Part shown: positions 12,901 through 26,174 of the stretch, in pieces
How the letters are laid out: each line of letters starts with the position of its first letter
Position numbering within the stretch: the stretch's first letter is position 1
Assembly: GCA_032164245.1 (NCBI GenBank)
Contig: JAVMKO010000003.1
Location: 31,495,390 to 31,559,389 of the forward strand
Length of the DNA stretch: 64,000 bases
Source of the DNA: Sternotherus odoratus
Lineage: Eukaryota; Chordata; Testudines; Kinosternidae
Direction: 5' to 3'
Notes under the pieces: model-generated
What the model was told of the DNA's origin: nothing
Seen by the model: the letters and a program-made list of their open reading frames with translations, nothing else
The model's database searches: none
Translations under genes and position numbers: made by a program

Positions 12901-13949
12901 GGTACTCAATGGGAGAAGTTTAGTTAATTAATTAAAGAGTGTTTTGTAATTTACACTCTTGAGGGAACAGAGCTAAAGTTGTATGACCATTTCCTGACTT
13001 TTGAGTGCTTAACCGTACAACCTTGATTTTCTGTTAATAGGTTTTTCTTATATGAAATTGATAGATATGTTGTTTAATTTTATCATCATTCATTGATTAG
13101 CAAAATTCTTTCTATGCATTACAAACTTCTCAACCTCTACAGTCTCTAAAATTCATCATTCCTTCATGGAGATAATCAATCTGCACTCATCAGAATAACT
13201 CCCCAATGCATGAAATTAATAACAAGGTTTTGGCTGCGTATTAATACTGTGCTAAAGATTATGAACTGAAGTATTTCAATAGTTTAATTTAATTACAGTA
13301 AAGCTGAGAAGCATGAATAAGAGAGACTCTCACTTGTTATAACTTCCTAAGTATGTTTTACTTATTTAAATGTAGTTAAGAAAGACTAGAGTAAAAGGTA
13401 GGCTCTTAATAATACATATTTGTTCACCAACCCCAGTGCTATAACCAGTTTCTTTGTACCAAACCATATCTGCAGCACATCGTCCCTCACTCAGCAAATT
13501 ATTTGAGCACGTATGCAACTTTATATATATGAGTGGTCCCCTTGAAGACAATAAGACTAGTTATATGCCTAAAGTCACACATGTTCTTAAGTATCTTGCT
13601 GAGTCAGGGTTGAGAGTAGTCCAGTTAACTCTATGGAACTCCTTATGTGCCTAAAGTTATGCACATGTATATGTTTTTTAGTATTGGGGTCTAAAACATT
13701 GGAATTTTCTCTCACCACTGCTTGTAACTAAGCACATGTATAACTAGTGTACACAAAGTTGAATTAAAATTTAGTACCTAATACTGTACCATAAAAAGTC
13801 TCCCATGGTCCAGTCAGACATCTCTCTCACAAATGTAGTTGGCATGTTACCTCCTGCTAAGAGCTAACTTTTGAAAGGTGATGTGTTACAGTGTACGTAT
13901 GATAGAGTATCTGCTTCAGTCCTTTGTTTCTAGCACTGCTGAAATATCA
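12901..13949. other. DLGAP2 intron, nothing recognised
   Basis: AT-rich intron sequence without a clear exon or repeat family. Confidence 0.45.
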
Positions 13950-13957
13950 TTCTAGAC

Positions 13958-14833
13958 CAGGGGTCTGCAACCCGCGGCTCCGGAGCCGCATGCGGCTCTT
14001 TCATCCCTCCGATGCGGCTCCCTGTGTGTTCTAATTTTAACCGGCCCGCAGACTGTTTTCTATGCGGCCCGCCAGCACTGTCCAACCAGTGCGCGGAGCC
14101 TCAGCCGAAAGAGAGGGGCGGGGTCAATAAGAGGCGAGCGGCGGGGGGGGGAGAAGAACGGAGGCGGAGCCGGGGCCGGGGCAGGAGGCGAAGCGCGGCG
14201 GAGCCGGCGGATAAGAGCGAGCCGGGGCCGGGGCACGAGGCAAGGCAAGGCAAGCTGGGGGAGGGGGGGAGTGAAAGCACGGCCAGGGGGGGGAGGAAGA
14301 AGAGCGAGAGCACGGCCGGAGGGGAGGGGGAGGGAAGAAGAGCGAGAGCACGGCCGGAGCGGGGGGGAGCGGGGGGGGAGCGGGGGGGGGAGGAAGGGGG
14401 GGAGGAAGAAGAGCGAGAGCACGGCCGGAGGGGGGGGGAGGGAGGGAAGAAGAGCGAGAGCACGGCTGGAGGGGAGGGGGAGGGAAGAAGAGTGAGAGCA
14501 CGGCCGGAGCGGGGGGGAGGAAGGGGGGGGAGGAAGAAGAGCGAGAGCACGGCCGGAGGGGGGGGGGAGGGAGGGAAGGAACGTCTTTTTTTCGGAGCTC
14601 AAAATGTTTTGTTGCATGCAGAAATGTAATTTTGTTTTCTCTGCAGTCGTTCATTGATTTCATAAATGCAACACATTATAGTTTGTTTATACATAGCATA
14701 AAGGCAAAAAAAACGTTATATGCAGTGTTATTTCATTTTAAATGTCAAAAGGGTTTTGTGGCTCCCAGTGTTTTCTTTACTGTGGGAAACGGGTCCAAAT
14801 GGCTCTTTGAGTGGTAAAGGTTGCAGACCCCTG
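13958..14833 (+). mobile_element. complete non-autonomous hAT-type transposon with internal GA-rich minisatellite
   Basis: The element begins CAGGGGTCTGCAACCC and ends GGTTGCAGACCCCTG, forming terminal inverted repeats. It is flanked by a perfect 8-bp target duplication TTCTAGAC (13950-13957 and 14834-14841), the hAT hallmark. The left part is CpG-rich (CCGCGGCTCCGGAGCCGC); the right part is AT-rich. No transposase frame exists: long GA-rich open frames in the middle are low-complexity artefacts. It lies in the intron between the 4000 and 18330 DLGAP2 exons. Confidence 0.9.
14245..14580 (+). repeat. GA-rich minisatellite inside the hAT element
   Basis: About six copies of a unit centred on GAGCGAGAGCACGGCCGGA (near 14302, 14340, 14411, 14452, 14490 and 14539) are separated by variable G/A runs, giving spacings of about 38-71 bases. 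The G-runs could form G-quadruplexes. It produces spurious long open frames in several frames on both strands. Confidence 0.85.
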
Positions 14834-15269
14834 TTCTAGACCTCTACAAGATTGGCACAAGTCAGTATGGTAGGGTTTACTGAATTTGGTAGGTACCAGA
14901 AAAATCCTCATCCCAAAAACCCCTCCATCCCCACATAAGGAAATCATAGTGTATCTGATTTCCATCCCAGCTTACAAACCTTAAAAAAAAAAATGAGATT
15001 TTCTTGCACATAGAAGGAAATGTTATTTGTTGTGGGAAGAGTCTGAATGTTTCATGTGAAACTACAGGAAGTTTGGATTTTTCAAGAAAAACCAGAACTT
15101 CAGTAGGAATTGGGAAACTTGTAGTGGAATATAGCCTTATCTACGAAAATGTGAATACAGGCTGTAAATGTAGAGTAGAGTTATGGTCAGAAAAGTTACT
15201 ATGGACTGTGCTTGATGGCCCTGATATAGCCAAGCACTTGCACATGCACTTGAGTCCCTGCTGAGCTAG

Positions 15270-15780
15270 TGTAACTGCAAGCGTTCCCTGCCTTAGTTTC
15301 CCTTCTCTCAGGACCCTTTAAGAACTTCACAGAGTCCAAAGAGATGTAAGACAAAGTTCTCCTGCTGGGGTTCTACTTTATTAAACCTAAAATAATCCAT
15401 AATGAAAGTCTCTTCCCTTGGGTTCAGGGAGTTGCATGGACTTCTTCTTGGGAGCCTGTGGTTCTTAGTTCTGGCCTCTCTGGCCTGTGGTCACTCTCCT
15501 TGGCCCAGGGCTTGTACAGCTCTTCTCCTTGGGGCCTGTGGTTTGCAGTTCTGATTTCCCTGGCTCAGAGGTTGTACAGCCCTCCTCCTTCAGGCCTGTG
15601 GCTTTTAATCCTTGAAGTTCCTCTCACTTATCTCTTTCTGTGAGCACCTCCCTGTTACTGACTGCTGATAGCCTTTTAGGAGTCATCCTAGATGTGCTCC
15701 GTACATTATCTCATTAAGTGTAGGCTGGGCCTTCACTCCTCTTAAAGCAACCCCATGACATTCCTTCCTCCCCTGCAGAA
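15270..15780. repeat. interspersed repeat with internal ~75-80 bp tandem units
   Basis: Between about 15437 and 15610 a unit with CCTGTGG and TTCTCCTTGG recurs three or four times (GGAGCCTGTGGTTCTTAG, GGGGCCTGTGGTTTGCAG, CAGGCCTGTGGCTTTTAA). Flanks such as CATTCCTTCCTCCCCTGCAG look like part of a larger chelonian repeat, possibly an LTR-type fragment. No coding domain was found. Confidence 0.45.
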
Positions 15781-18329
15781 CTGACTTATACCCAAATGTA
15801 GGGTCGACACTGTCTAACACTTGGTCATAGTCTCAAGCCATGGGGAATTTTCTGTTCAGCGGCACCTGGAAGACTATTCAATCTTTGGCAATGTTCCTCC
15901 TTTCCTCAATAAAATATGATGAGACCAAAACATCAGTTCCACTGTGTTGGAAGTGCTTCATACAGTGAATATATTCCTCCATTCTTGGAATGTAATAATT
16001 CACCACATGTTGTAATCCCTGAATATCTAGTTCTCCAGCTATTTGTGTTGTGGTTTACACAGAATTTTCACCACAGTTGAACTGGCTTAAGGCAGCAGCT
16101 TGGTCTTTTGGGGAGGAGTGTACCTGGCCTTGTAGTTTCATGGTGATCCCTTGTTTTTAGACCCATGGCAGGGCAGTTCTTAGCTTTTGCAGGCTGATAT
16201 ACCTCCTTGCTTTGTCTATCTTCCTGTTGTAGTGGGCTCACCTCATATGATTCCAGTTCTTTATCCAAGTGGGACTTCAACCCCAGCGGACCATTAAGCA
16301 GATTCTGGGCCTTAGTCAGTTCCTTCTGCAGCAGCGAACATTGCTATTCCCCAGTCTGTTTTTCAACTTTGAGTCGGGCCAGCTACTGCTCCCACTGTAC
16401 CGCTTACATTATCATCCTTTCATGTGAAAACCCTATCTCTGCCAGTACTGAGCCATCTGCAGCTGAATTTCCAGGATTTCATGAGGCGTCAAGTTTGTAA
16501 TCTGCCAGGGGATGCTCTCCCCCGGCTCTGCCCAGGCCTAAACCCCCACTCCACCCCTTCCCCCAAATCCCCACCTCCGCCCTGCTTCTTCCCACCTCCA
16601 CCCCACCCCCTCCCCACCTCATTTCAACCTTCTCACTAAGCTGTGCCCTTGCTCCTCCCCAACACCCCCAGCGCTTCCTGATGCTGCAAAACAGACAATC
16701 TCCTGCAGGTGGTAGGTGCTGGGAGGAAGAGGGGGAAGGGGAGGTGATGATCAGCATGTGCAAAGTGTTTTTTTTTTTTGCTACATATTGATATCTTAAT
16801 CCATTAAAGGGACCAGCAACCCTTTGACAGTCCCATTGAAATCAACAGGATTTAAATACGTATGCTTAAAGTTAAGCACATATCCTTATGGGCTCTGTTG
16901 AATTGGGATGTTTATGGATAGTCCTAAGTATGGGTCAGCATGAACCTGCAGTATTCCAGGAAGATTCTTGGGAGGTATTGAGGCCAGGTTCTCTGAGGTT
17001 CTTGTAGTAGGGTACTTCACATATGTTTTACCCTTGTTAGCACTGCACAGTCAATACAGCTCTGATAATGTGGGCTGGGTTCTGTTCAGGGTCAGGGCAG
17101 CATCCACAGAATTGTTAGTGGAGTTCCGAGTGAAGGATCTTTATCATTTGTGCTTTTGGAGCCAGAGGGTGAAATCCTGGCTCCATTGAAATCAACAGCA
17201 AAACTCCAGTGGGGGGTCGTATTTTACCAGGAGAGAACACAGTTTGATTGTGAGATCCCAGACTGGGTTTGCAAGGAAGGCATCATATTTTTATCCATAA
17301 ACTGGGCAAATTTGGTCTTACCATCATTCAAAGACAATTAACAGAGAAGTCCACAATGCCATTTTACAAACTCTCTTTTCAGTATAAAAGAATGTTTTAA
17401 GGAAAACTAATACAATATTGTTCTTGATTCATAATTATTTTATATTAAGATATTAACACATAAGCTAGCGCTTAATATTTTATAGAGACTGTGCTTTAGA
17501 AAGACATAGTACTTTAATTAGTTACTAGAATGTGAATGCATGGAATAAGCCCGGCCTAGTTAACAGAGCCTTGTTGCTTACAATATGCTTACAATATCCC
17601 AAGCCTCTTGGCATCATCAGTAAATTATTTTCCACTGTTGAGACAATGAAGTAAAGATATCATTCGGTTGAGCTCCAGATTGTTAGTTCTGCCTGATGAT
17701 GCTTGTGAGATAAGGTTAGAAAAACTGATGGACTGTGGAGTTGAATAACAATTTAGAACAGTGCTTGTGACAATCCACTGGTCTCATTGATTTTCATGGG
17801 ATGCTGAGATACTTGAAGTTAAGTGCATACTTAAGCGCTTTGCTGGATAGAGACTAAAGCATTTACTAAAATAACTTCAGGATGATGACCCTTGTGACTG
17901 AGCTTTGTTTTTGTCCTTAACTGTATAAATCCAGGTTTGCCTCAAAAATAAAATATGAGTGCCTGACTCAGCAAGTTATTTAATATTTTCTCAAATCTTT
18001 GATTTCCTAGAGAGAAGAGACAGTGTTAGGCTCTCCCTCATTTCCTAAGTCAACCTTCCCTGCATTCATTCCAATTATTAATGTATTGTTCATTATTGCC
18101 ATGGAAGTAGGGAGGTTGGATATGATGCTATGCACAGCCTCAGATCCTCCTGATAACTGCACCTTCCTCCGAAAGTAGTTTGTCTACATAATATCAAAAA
18201 CATAATAAAATAGTTACTAATATTCTGAAATAATAGGAGTTCAACTCAGTGCTTCTTGCATCTAATTACAGTTTTGCATTAACGTTGTTTCAGAAACACT
18301 GGTTGGCAAAAACCTTTCTGCTTGTTCAG
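15781..18329. other. DLGAP2 intron with C-rich repeat at 16.5 kb
   Basis: A CT-rich then GA-rich tract at about 16490-16765 looks like a GC-rich dispersed repeat fragment. Old repeat pieces containing ATTGAAATCAACAG lie near 16840 and 17185. The remainder is unremarkable intron. Confidence 0.4.
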
Positions 18330-18421
18330 TTCTAGGTAAGATCCGAAGTGCTGTTGGAAGTGCTCAGCTCCTTATGTCTCAGAAATTCCAGCAGTTTTAT
18401 TGGCTTTGTCAACAGAATCTG
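18330..18421 (+). CDS. DLGAP2: DLGAP2 coding exon (third from last)
   Basis: A 92-base exon encodes (I)LGKIRSAVGSAQLLMSQK followed by FQQFYWLCQQNL, part of the conserved C-terminal GKAP homology domain, which is predicted to be helical. The acceptor is CTTGTTCAG with its AG at 18328-18329, and the donor is GTAAGT at 18422. The first two bases complete the split Ile codon from the 4000-4415 exon, and the exon ends in phase 0. The flanking introns are about 13.9 kb and 5.1 kb. It is too short to appear as a free open reading frame; homology, both splice sites and phase all support it. Confidence 0.95.
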
Positions 18422-19588
18422 GTAAGTCAATATTCCTACCCACCTCTCTCGAATCCTTCTATATCCTGGGACTGGCAGCTACAACTACATTGTATACATA
18501 TTATTGGATAGTTTAAGCCAGTTGATACCTACAGTAATCCACAAAAAAATGGTTTTAACATCTCAGTTCAGAGCCAAATTTAACCATCTAGTTACTGCAA
18601 CTGCATAAAGTTGAACAAGTCCTGAATTTTCATTTTGGAGGGTTTTCATGGCCCATATTTGTCCTAGAACTCTTTTTTTTCTCCTTAAACTGATTCTGGC
18701 CATAAAAATATAGCCTGGAGCCTCTTATGTTTCTCACAGAGTAAACATGTCATTTCAGGCTAGGCAACTTTTATTTCAGATTGAAGAAAATAAATATAAA
18801 CTCTCTGTGAGACAGAAAACACAGTGACTTCATTTTGTAACATTCTGTATCTAAACTGAGAACAGCCACCTTAATAATAGGGAAGAGAAGACTTCCTTTG
18901 ATCTACAGTGGCAGTACAAAGAGAACAGAATGGCATGTGTTTTGGTTATATAACTACATATATACAAGTCTGATCCTGTAAAGGTAATGGAAAATTAACA
19001 CATGGAGTACTTGTGGCATTGGGCCCCATATTTTGTCTAGCCAATTATATATAAGAAGTCCTAGAGCTAGAGGAGTTCCAGTGCATTATCTGGAAAAATG
19101 ATTGTTTTGGAAGTCCACAAGAGTCTAATTCTAAGTGTTATTTTCATTACTATAGTACAGCTATCAGTGATATGGAAACTGTTGGTACAAGATATTTATC
19201 TGTACAAGGACATAATTCTTCTAGTGAAGTACAATTTGTGATAAACCCTTTCCTACTTCCTCGGGTTCATTTTCAACATTGAATACCTTTTGTTTTCCTC
19301 TCTGCTTCTATTTTAAAAGTGCTAAATTTTGTAGCATGTGTAACAGAAGACATGATCTAGGTGACTAACTATAAAAAATCCATCATTCATTAATATTTAC
19401 TGAATAACCTTTTGAAGTCATGACATTATATTCACACTGCAGATGCACATTTTATTGCTTGTCATCTACAAAGTTAAACATCTAGGGTTTGAAAATTGTA
19501 TCAAAAATGTTACTGAGAATGTAATTTTAAAAATGTCTTACTTTGAATATTGTTTATGGTCCTGATCCCACCCCACTGAGGTCAATGG

Positions 19589-20985
19589 GAGCTAGCCAGA
19601 TACAGATGATTTATCATGGTTTCTGTAAAGGGAAATCATATCTTACTAATTTATTAGAGTTCTTTGAAGGGGTCAACAAACATGTGGACAAGGGGGATCC
19701 GGTGGCCATAGTGTACCTAGATTTCCAGAAAGCCTTTGACAAGGTCCCTCACCAAAGGCTCTTACGTAAATTAAGTTGTCATGGGATAAGAGGGAAGATC
19801 CTTTTGTGGACTGAGAACTGGTTAAAAAGTCAGGGAACAAAGTAGGAATAAATGGTAAATTTTCAGAATGAAGAGAACTACTGGTGTTCCCCAAGGGTCA
19901 GTCCTAGGACCAATCCTATTCAACTTATTCATAAATGATCTGGAGAAAGGGGAAAACAGTGGCAAAGTTTGCAAATGATATTAAACTACTCCAGAGAGTT
20001 AAGACGAAAGCAGACTGTGAAGAACTTCAAAAAGATCTCACAAAACTAAGCGATTGGGCAACAAAATGGCAAGTGAAATTTAATGTGGATAAATGTAAAG
20101 TAATACACATTGGAAAAAATAACCCCAACTATACATACAATATGATGGGGGCTAATTTAGCTACAACTAATCAGAAAAAAAGATCTTGGAGTCATTGTGG
20201 ATAGTTCCCTAAAAACATCCAGGCAGTGTGCAGCAGCAGTCAAAAAAGAAAACAGGATGCTAGGAATCATTAAAAAAGGAATAGAGAATAAGAAGGAGAA
20301 TATCTTATTGCCCTTATATAAATACATGGTGCGCCCACATCTTGAAAACTGCATACAGATGTGGTCTCCTCATCTCCAAAAGGATATACTGGCATTAGAA
20401 AAGGATCAGAAAAGGGCAACTAAAATGATTAGGAGTTTGGAACAGGTCCCATATGAGGAGAGATTAAAGAAGCTAGGACTTTTCAGCTTGGAAAAGAGGA
20501 GACTACGGGGGGATATGATAGAGGTATATAAAATCATGAGTGGTGTGGAGAAAGTGAATATGAAAAAGTTTTTTACTTGTTCCCATAATATAAGAACTAG
20601 GGGCCACCAAAATAAATTAATGGGCAGCAGGTTTAAAACAAATAAAAGGAAGTTCTTATTCACACAGCGCACAGTCAACCTGTGGAACTCCTTGCCTGAA
20701 CAGGTTGTGAAGTCTAAGACTAAACAGGGTTTAAAAGAGAACTGGATAAATTCATGGGTTATGTCCATTAATAGCTATTAGCCAGGATGGGTAAGGAATG
20801 GTGTCCCTAGCCTCTGTTTGTCAGAGGGTGGTGATGGGTGGCAGAAGAGAGATAACTTGATCATTATCTGTTAGGTTCACTCACTCCGGGGCACCTGCCA
20901 TTGGCCGCTGTCGGTAGACAGGATACTAGGCTGGATGGACCTTTGGTCTGACCTAGTATGGCCATTCTTATGATCTTACATTCTT
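19589..20985 (+). mobile_element. 5'-truncated, decayed CR1 LINE (sense)
   Basis: Reverse-transcriptase fragments are visible: FCKGKSYLTNLLEFFEGVNK with IVYLDFQKAFDKVPH (from about 19600), [10 protein letters not shown] followed by LTKLSDWATKWQVKFN (19935-20204), and the C-terminal LPLYKYMVRPHLENC to NLWNSLPEQV region (20197-20781). The catalytic FADD box reads FAND and the frame is broken at least twice, so it is inactive. The 3' UTR ends GGCCATTCTTATGATCTTA near 20985. The antisense CR1 at 50.2 kb belongs to the same subfamily. Confidence 0.9.
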
Positions 20986-23526
20986 ATTAAATCCACCAAA
21001 TAAATGCAGTCACCGCTCTTTGGGGTAGAACACAGCAGCCTTCCAACAGCACACAGTAAGACTAAATAAATATTTAGGACAAGAAGGGGGGAGATTCCAC
21101 CTTATACCAATTGAAACTACAGTGATGATTTAGGAAAACAATGTAATTACCCAAAAAAGAATTTATAAATGACAATGAACCTTCATCCTTAGACTTGTGA
21201 GAAGTGCTCTGAGATCTTTGAGTAGCACAATTGGTCAAGCTCTTGGTTATAAGTCTCTTAGAAAAGACTCTCAACTGGTGTAAATCACATTGCTCTTTCA
21301 ACTTCAAAGGAGCTATGCCTCCTTACATCAGCTGAGAATCTGGTCTCCACTAACAACTAGAAAGAGCATTGTTGGTTCATTACTGCTCCCTATTGAATCA
21401 CCCACACCACTGTTTGTATCTGCTGATTTTTCTTTGATGATTCCTCACCCATGTTCTATTCAGCACTGATCCTGCTCCGCTTGTGAGATCTAATGAGATC
21501 AGACTCAAGGGTGTCATGGTTGCAGCAGACCAACACAAAAGCATTGTCAAGGCCCTTTTTGTTAGTTCTTTGCTCCCTGCAGGATAAAGGCTGCAGTTAT
21601 AAATAATCTAGTTTTAGAAGCAAAGCCTGAATTCAAAATTAGACACAAACAAATGAAAAGCTGCTGAATAAATTCAGATTTGAACAAGGCTTTTCCAAGC
21701 TGAGATGTTTCTAATATTAGTCCTTTTGGCTGGGGTTACCAGTTGAAAATAATGTACATTATTGATTTATGCATATTAGCAGCAGGAGGCAGCCCCCTTG
21801 TGGTCCAGAGAATACAAAACAAACTCCAGTCTACACCAGCTACATTGGAAAATATACTGTACCGAAATAGATATGAGCAGAGCTGTGTGTACAGGGGTTA
21901 CAGAAGAGCAGCTGCCTTCAATTCAGTAGAGGATGACAACTTACAATAAGTAGCCTCCAGCAGGCATCTTCTTACGGGTCTGAAAAGTAAACTGGGAAAA
22001 GGACCAGAAGGATTGAGAAGGCTGTGTTGTAGTGGAGGAAGAACAGATTGAAATACAAGCTATATTAAATGTTGTACAGTGCAACTAGACTCACCTGGTG
22101 GACTGCATACAGGGGACCAATATTTTAAAATGAGTGGAGTCGCACCAGTTTACGCTAGTTCGAGATCTGGCTCCTGCGACTTACTTGGGAACAGGCTGCA
22201 AGTTATGTTGGAATAGACACAATTTTAAAATTAAATGTTCTAAGTCCACCTAAACGTCATTTTTCTCCACAGGAAATTTCCACTGAATCCACTGAGTAAG
22301 TAGTTCCCTTAAAAAAATATAGTTCCTTTAGCAGTGAAATGTGGGATTTCAAGTGAACTAGTTAGTGACCTACTCATTAAGGGGGATATCCTTCCCCCTC
22401 CTTATCGGTGTGGAGAGCTCCACACACAGTCCCACTGTGGTTCTTCTGCCTTTAACTGTACAGTAACTATGGAGAGGCTGTGTATGGAATGAGCATTCCT
22501 GTGCAGCACACAGTACAGCTCTGTGGAGGTGCCTTGTGTACTGTCCCCAAGGCAGGATTTGGGAGCGGGAGTAGAGGCAGTGGATCTGCTTCCATGGAGA
22601 TTCACCAGCCATTGACTGCCCACAGACTGGGGTACAGCATGTGTGGAGGCTGCTGCAGGCAATGGTCTACTGTGGTGGTTGTACATTATCTCCACTGCTG
22701 CTCTGTGGCCTAGACGGAGAGATTTCATACCGCTGTCTTCACAGAGATCCTTACTACTCAGGCCATCTCTCTTTAAAGTCATCCAGCTGGTCCCCGTCGG
22801 AATAGCACTCTCAAGAAAATGCCTACACAGCAAAGGGTTATGTCCCCATAATAGCTTTTCTTATATAATTTCCCTTTAGTACCCAAATGGATTCATAATC
22901 AGATGAAGGGTCTTCAGCCAACTCATTACCACTCTTATTGGCTGTCCATTAAGTCATATCACCTCTCTTGGCTTAGAAACTACCTAATCAAAATATCTTG
23001 AGGGAAGAGCTTGCCCAATCCATTTGGGACCAACCAACAGAACTTCTAAAATGTCTCAGATAAGATATTTGTGCCATACACAAACCTGAAGACCCAAGAA
23101 AATGTAATAGCAACAATAAGTATAAGCTGGATATTAATTCATAACGATTTTTTTTTTTACTCAGATATCACTAGTGGAATAAAAAATTTGCTTTCTCATG
23201 TTCTCCTTCCTCTATAATGATCAGCAAATATAGTCAATCTGACAGCTTACTACATTTTAAAAATGCAGGTCAGCTTTGCACAAGAATCTGCACAAGATAG
23301 AAGAATCAGTATATAATGTATAACTCCTAGATTTTGGGGTTGTATGAGAGCTACATATTTTCAGTCACAGGTCCCAGCCTCATAATGTACATTGCTTTAG
23401 CACTGTGTACCACTGTAGCAATAGAACCTGGCACCATGCATTTTCAACTGTATACAATGGCGCTTGAAAGAATGTTGTTCAATGGCTTCCTGTCTATTTA
23501 TATTTTCTCTATTGTGCATATGTCAG
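20986..23526. other. DLGAP2 intron, nothing recognised
   Basis: Intron upstream of the 23527 exon. Open frames at 22402-22879 on both strands overlap each other and carry no recognisable domain. Confidence 0.45.
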
Positions 23527-23679
23527 GACCCCAGTGCCATGCCAAGGCCAACTTCCCAGGACCTAGCAGGATTCTGGGACTTATTGCAGCTTTCAATTGA
23601 AGACGTCAGCATGAAGTTTGATGAACTGCACCAGCTGAAACTCAATGAATGGAAACTAATAGAGTCACCTGAAAGGAAG
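23527..23679 (+). CDS. DLGAP2: DLGAP2 coding exon (penultimate)
   Basis: A 153-base, phase 0-0 exon encodes 51 residues, beginning DPSAMPRPTSQDLAGFWDLL, running through SIEDVSMKFDELHQLK and ending LIESPERK. This continues the conserved GKAP domain. The acceptor is CATATGTCAG and the donor is GTAAGC at 23680. It joins the next exon as ERK-EERKVPPP, the junction expected for the family. The substitutions FWDLLQ and NEWKLIES relative to the mammalian sequence as remembered (YWDMLQ, NDWKMMES) are conservative, and no frame break is visible. Confidence 0.95.
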
Positions 23680-25955
23680 GTAAGCAGGCCAGAGACAATA
23701 ACATTTCCTTTCAGATTGTAGTGATATGACCTCCTGGTGTTATAGTCAGTTCCAATAAGTGATTGTTTTCAAACCTGAAAATAGAGAGTGACTCTTTTCC
23801 ATTGCCTCATTAACAGATGACACTGTATAGAATCAGGGCCTTGAGGGTTATTTTTACTTTCTTCTCCCATTTTTGGTTTAAATTGTAAGATATAAATAAT
23901 AAAGGTATAATTATCCCTACTCAGCAACCAGCTCTTTGCCTAGCCACTGTCATTTGTCCCCTTCAATTCTGATAACAAATCACTAGGAGCCGACTGGAAC
24001 TGAAAGATGCTCTGATTCATTCAGATTGAAAATGCAATTGAAATAAAGTCCCTCATGCTGTCACACTGTGAGCAGTTAATATCTGGGGACTGCATCCTCC
24101 ACTTCCTTCCTAATGGGGAGATCTGACTCCCCAAGATCTCTGGCTCTCTCTCTGGGGCTGTGCACCATCCCCTCTGAGAACCTCAAGGACTGCAGATCGG
24201 CCTGCAAACCTTGTGTGGATAGAGGTTGCATACTTGTGTATTTCATGCTGTCTGCACTTGTGCTCTCAGGCTCCACATCCCTGCGGCCCCCCTTGTTCAC
24301 GGCAGTAGCAGCACAGATTGCAAATGAGCCAAAGTGGCAATGTTACTGGGTACCGGCTTTCTTCTTTACACAGTCCCTACTCCTGGCTCCATCCCCCCTG
24401 ATTATAATATTGTACAAACAGGGAGGGTGTCTTTAGCTTAGTCAATATAGCTGGCCCCAACTGAATACTTGTTTGGTTTTGGAATGCAACAGGAGGTATC
24501 TTGTCAGAAGTCGATGTGCTCTTTCACCTCTTCAAGCATTTAGTATACCTGCCTGCTCCTCCTCTTGGGTTGCTTGGCCAGGTGTCTGGTGGGTAGGGAG
24601 TTTAGCTTTTGCTGAGGGTGGTTATGAAAGTAAAAGATGATCATAGTGGCAGCATTGGTGGCTGTCTACGGAAGGAACTAAATCCTAGTAATCAGAGAGA
24701 AGATGGGAGGAAGGGAATAGAGTTGTAATGTTCCTGACTGAAAATAGCAAATAAAAACAAAGTATTCTGGCAGAACAGAACAGTGCCTGTGTCCCCTCTC
24801 AGGACTCGGCAATAAGTCCTTTAATTTGGAAAGTTGGAACAAGACTGCCAAATACTGTAAAATCTAACCAATGACAAGTGCATTTGACTATTAGGTTCAG
24901 CAGTTGAAATAAGAAAACCTACACAATTCATTCCCCGAAAAAGATCTTTATGCTGTAGGTCTTGCAGTGGTTTAAATTAACAGCCTTCCAGTGTGTCCTA
25001 TGTAAATAGTCACCCACTGTATGGATCATTATTGCGGCATTAACATGCACTAAGGGCAGAAAGCTCCATCATGATAACAGTGCTGCTGATGCAGGAGGAT
25101 ACATTTCATTCAAAGCTTTCATTTCACAGTCCTACTCAGCGAATGAGTTAAAATGGGAGATCCAAATTTTGAAGTAAAATCTGCCTTTCATTTTTCAAAA
25201 CAATATCAGGCTTAATAGGTGCAGGATTGAGCTACAACAAGCATTATACAAACATGTATTATGAATCACTTTATATTCTAATAATTTCTCAATATGATTT
25301 TCTTAAGGTACTCTGGGCTGATGTATGGAACAATTAGCCCTACATTTCCATCTGTTTGTTTTGTTTTAGTATGTTACCTTTTTGCAATTCAGTGAGGAGA
25401 CTAAACTAATAAAAATGTATACACAGCTGCTCTTTCATACCCAGCTGAGGCTAAACTCAGTACGATTAATTTAATTAAAATCCTGTCCTGCTAATCTTAG
25501 ACAGACTTTTCACTCAACCAGAACACCCAGATACTTGGAGTTCTTATCTCAGAGCCAGCCTGTGTTTATCAACATAATAGAGATAATGATGTGCCAGGTA
25601 AAATAAAATTAACACAAAGATGAAAGTGAGGTTTGCAGCATACATGTGTACAGCATGCATGTGCACAGTACCTGCAATGAGAGTAACTGGAGCTATACTC
25701 TTTATACTCTGCTATGGCAATGCAATCCTTTGAAATTTGCACTGGATTCTGCAATAGCCGGTTTTCCCCTGGTGTCCCCAGAACTGATAGTGATTAATCT
25801 TATACATTAATTAGCTCATCTCAGAGTATAAATTGAACGTGTTCATTAGTTGTGTGACAAGTGTTTTTCAATTGACATTTCTCTAATGTGCATGTTTTAT
25901 TGATATGATGCCTTTCACATTTAACTCACTTTTCAATTTTCAATCACCATTGTAG
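23680..25955. other. last DLGAP2 intron
   Basis: A 2.3 kb intron, mostly unique sequence, with good GT and AG ends. No gene or repeat was recognised inside it. Confidence 0.55.
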
Positions 25956-26174
25956 GAAGAAAGGAAGGTTCCTCCTCCAGTACCAAAGAAGCCCCCAAAA
26001 GGAAAATTCCCTATAACGAGAGAAAAGTCTCTTGACCTACCTGACCGACAACGTCAAGAAGCCAGAAGACGGCTAATGGCTGCTAAGAGAGCAGCGTCCT
26101 TTCGGCAGAATTCAGCCACAGAGCGGGCAGACAGCATTGAGATCTATATCCCAGAAGCCCAAACCCGGCTTTAA
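25956..26174 (+). CDS. DLGAP2: DLGAP2 last coding exon with C-terminal PDZ ligand
   Basis: The terminal exon encodes 72 residues and a TAA stop at 26172-26174. It opens EERKVPPPVPKKPPKGKF, a proline-rich basic stretch, continues through SLDLPDRQRQEARRRLMAAK and ends IYIPEAQTRL. The last four residues, QTRL, are the class I PDZ ligand by which SAPAP proteins bind the Shank PDZ domain (established for the family). The acceptor is CACCATTGTAG at 25945-25955. The C-terminus is intact and almost identical to mammals, so the gene is under strong constraint and not a pseudogene. Confidence 0.97.
   Translation, partial: EERKVPPPVPKKPPKGKFPITREKSLDLPDRQRQEARRRLMAAKRAASFRQNSATERADSIEIYIPEAQTRL

Noticed and set aside
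14012..14663. Long overlapping open frames (up to 205 codons) on both strands
   Set aside because: They lie entirely in the GA-rich minisatellite of a hAT element; the products are Gly/Glu/Arg or Pro/Ser/Leu low-complexity in every frame.
22402..22879. Possible intronic gene with a 143-codon minus-strand frame
   Set aside because: No homology I recognise, no supporting splice or promoter signal, and overlapping plus-strand frames of equal quality.
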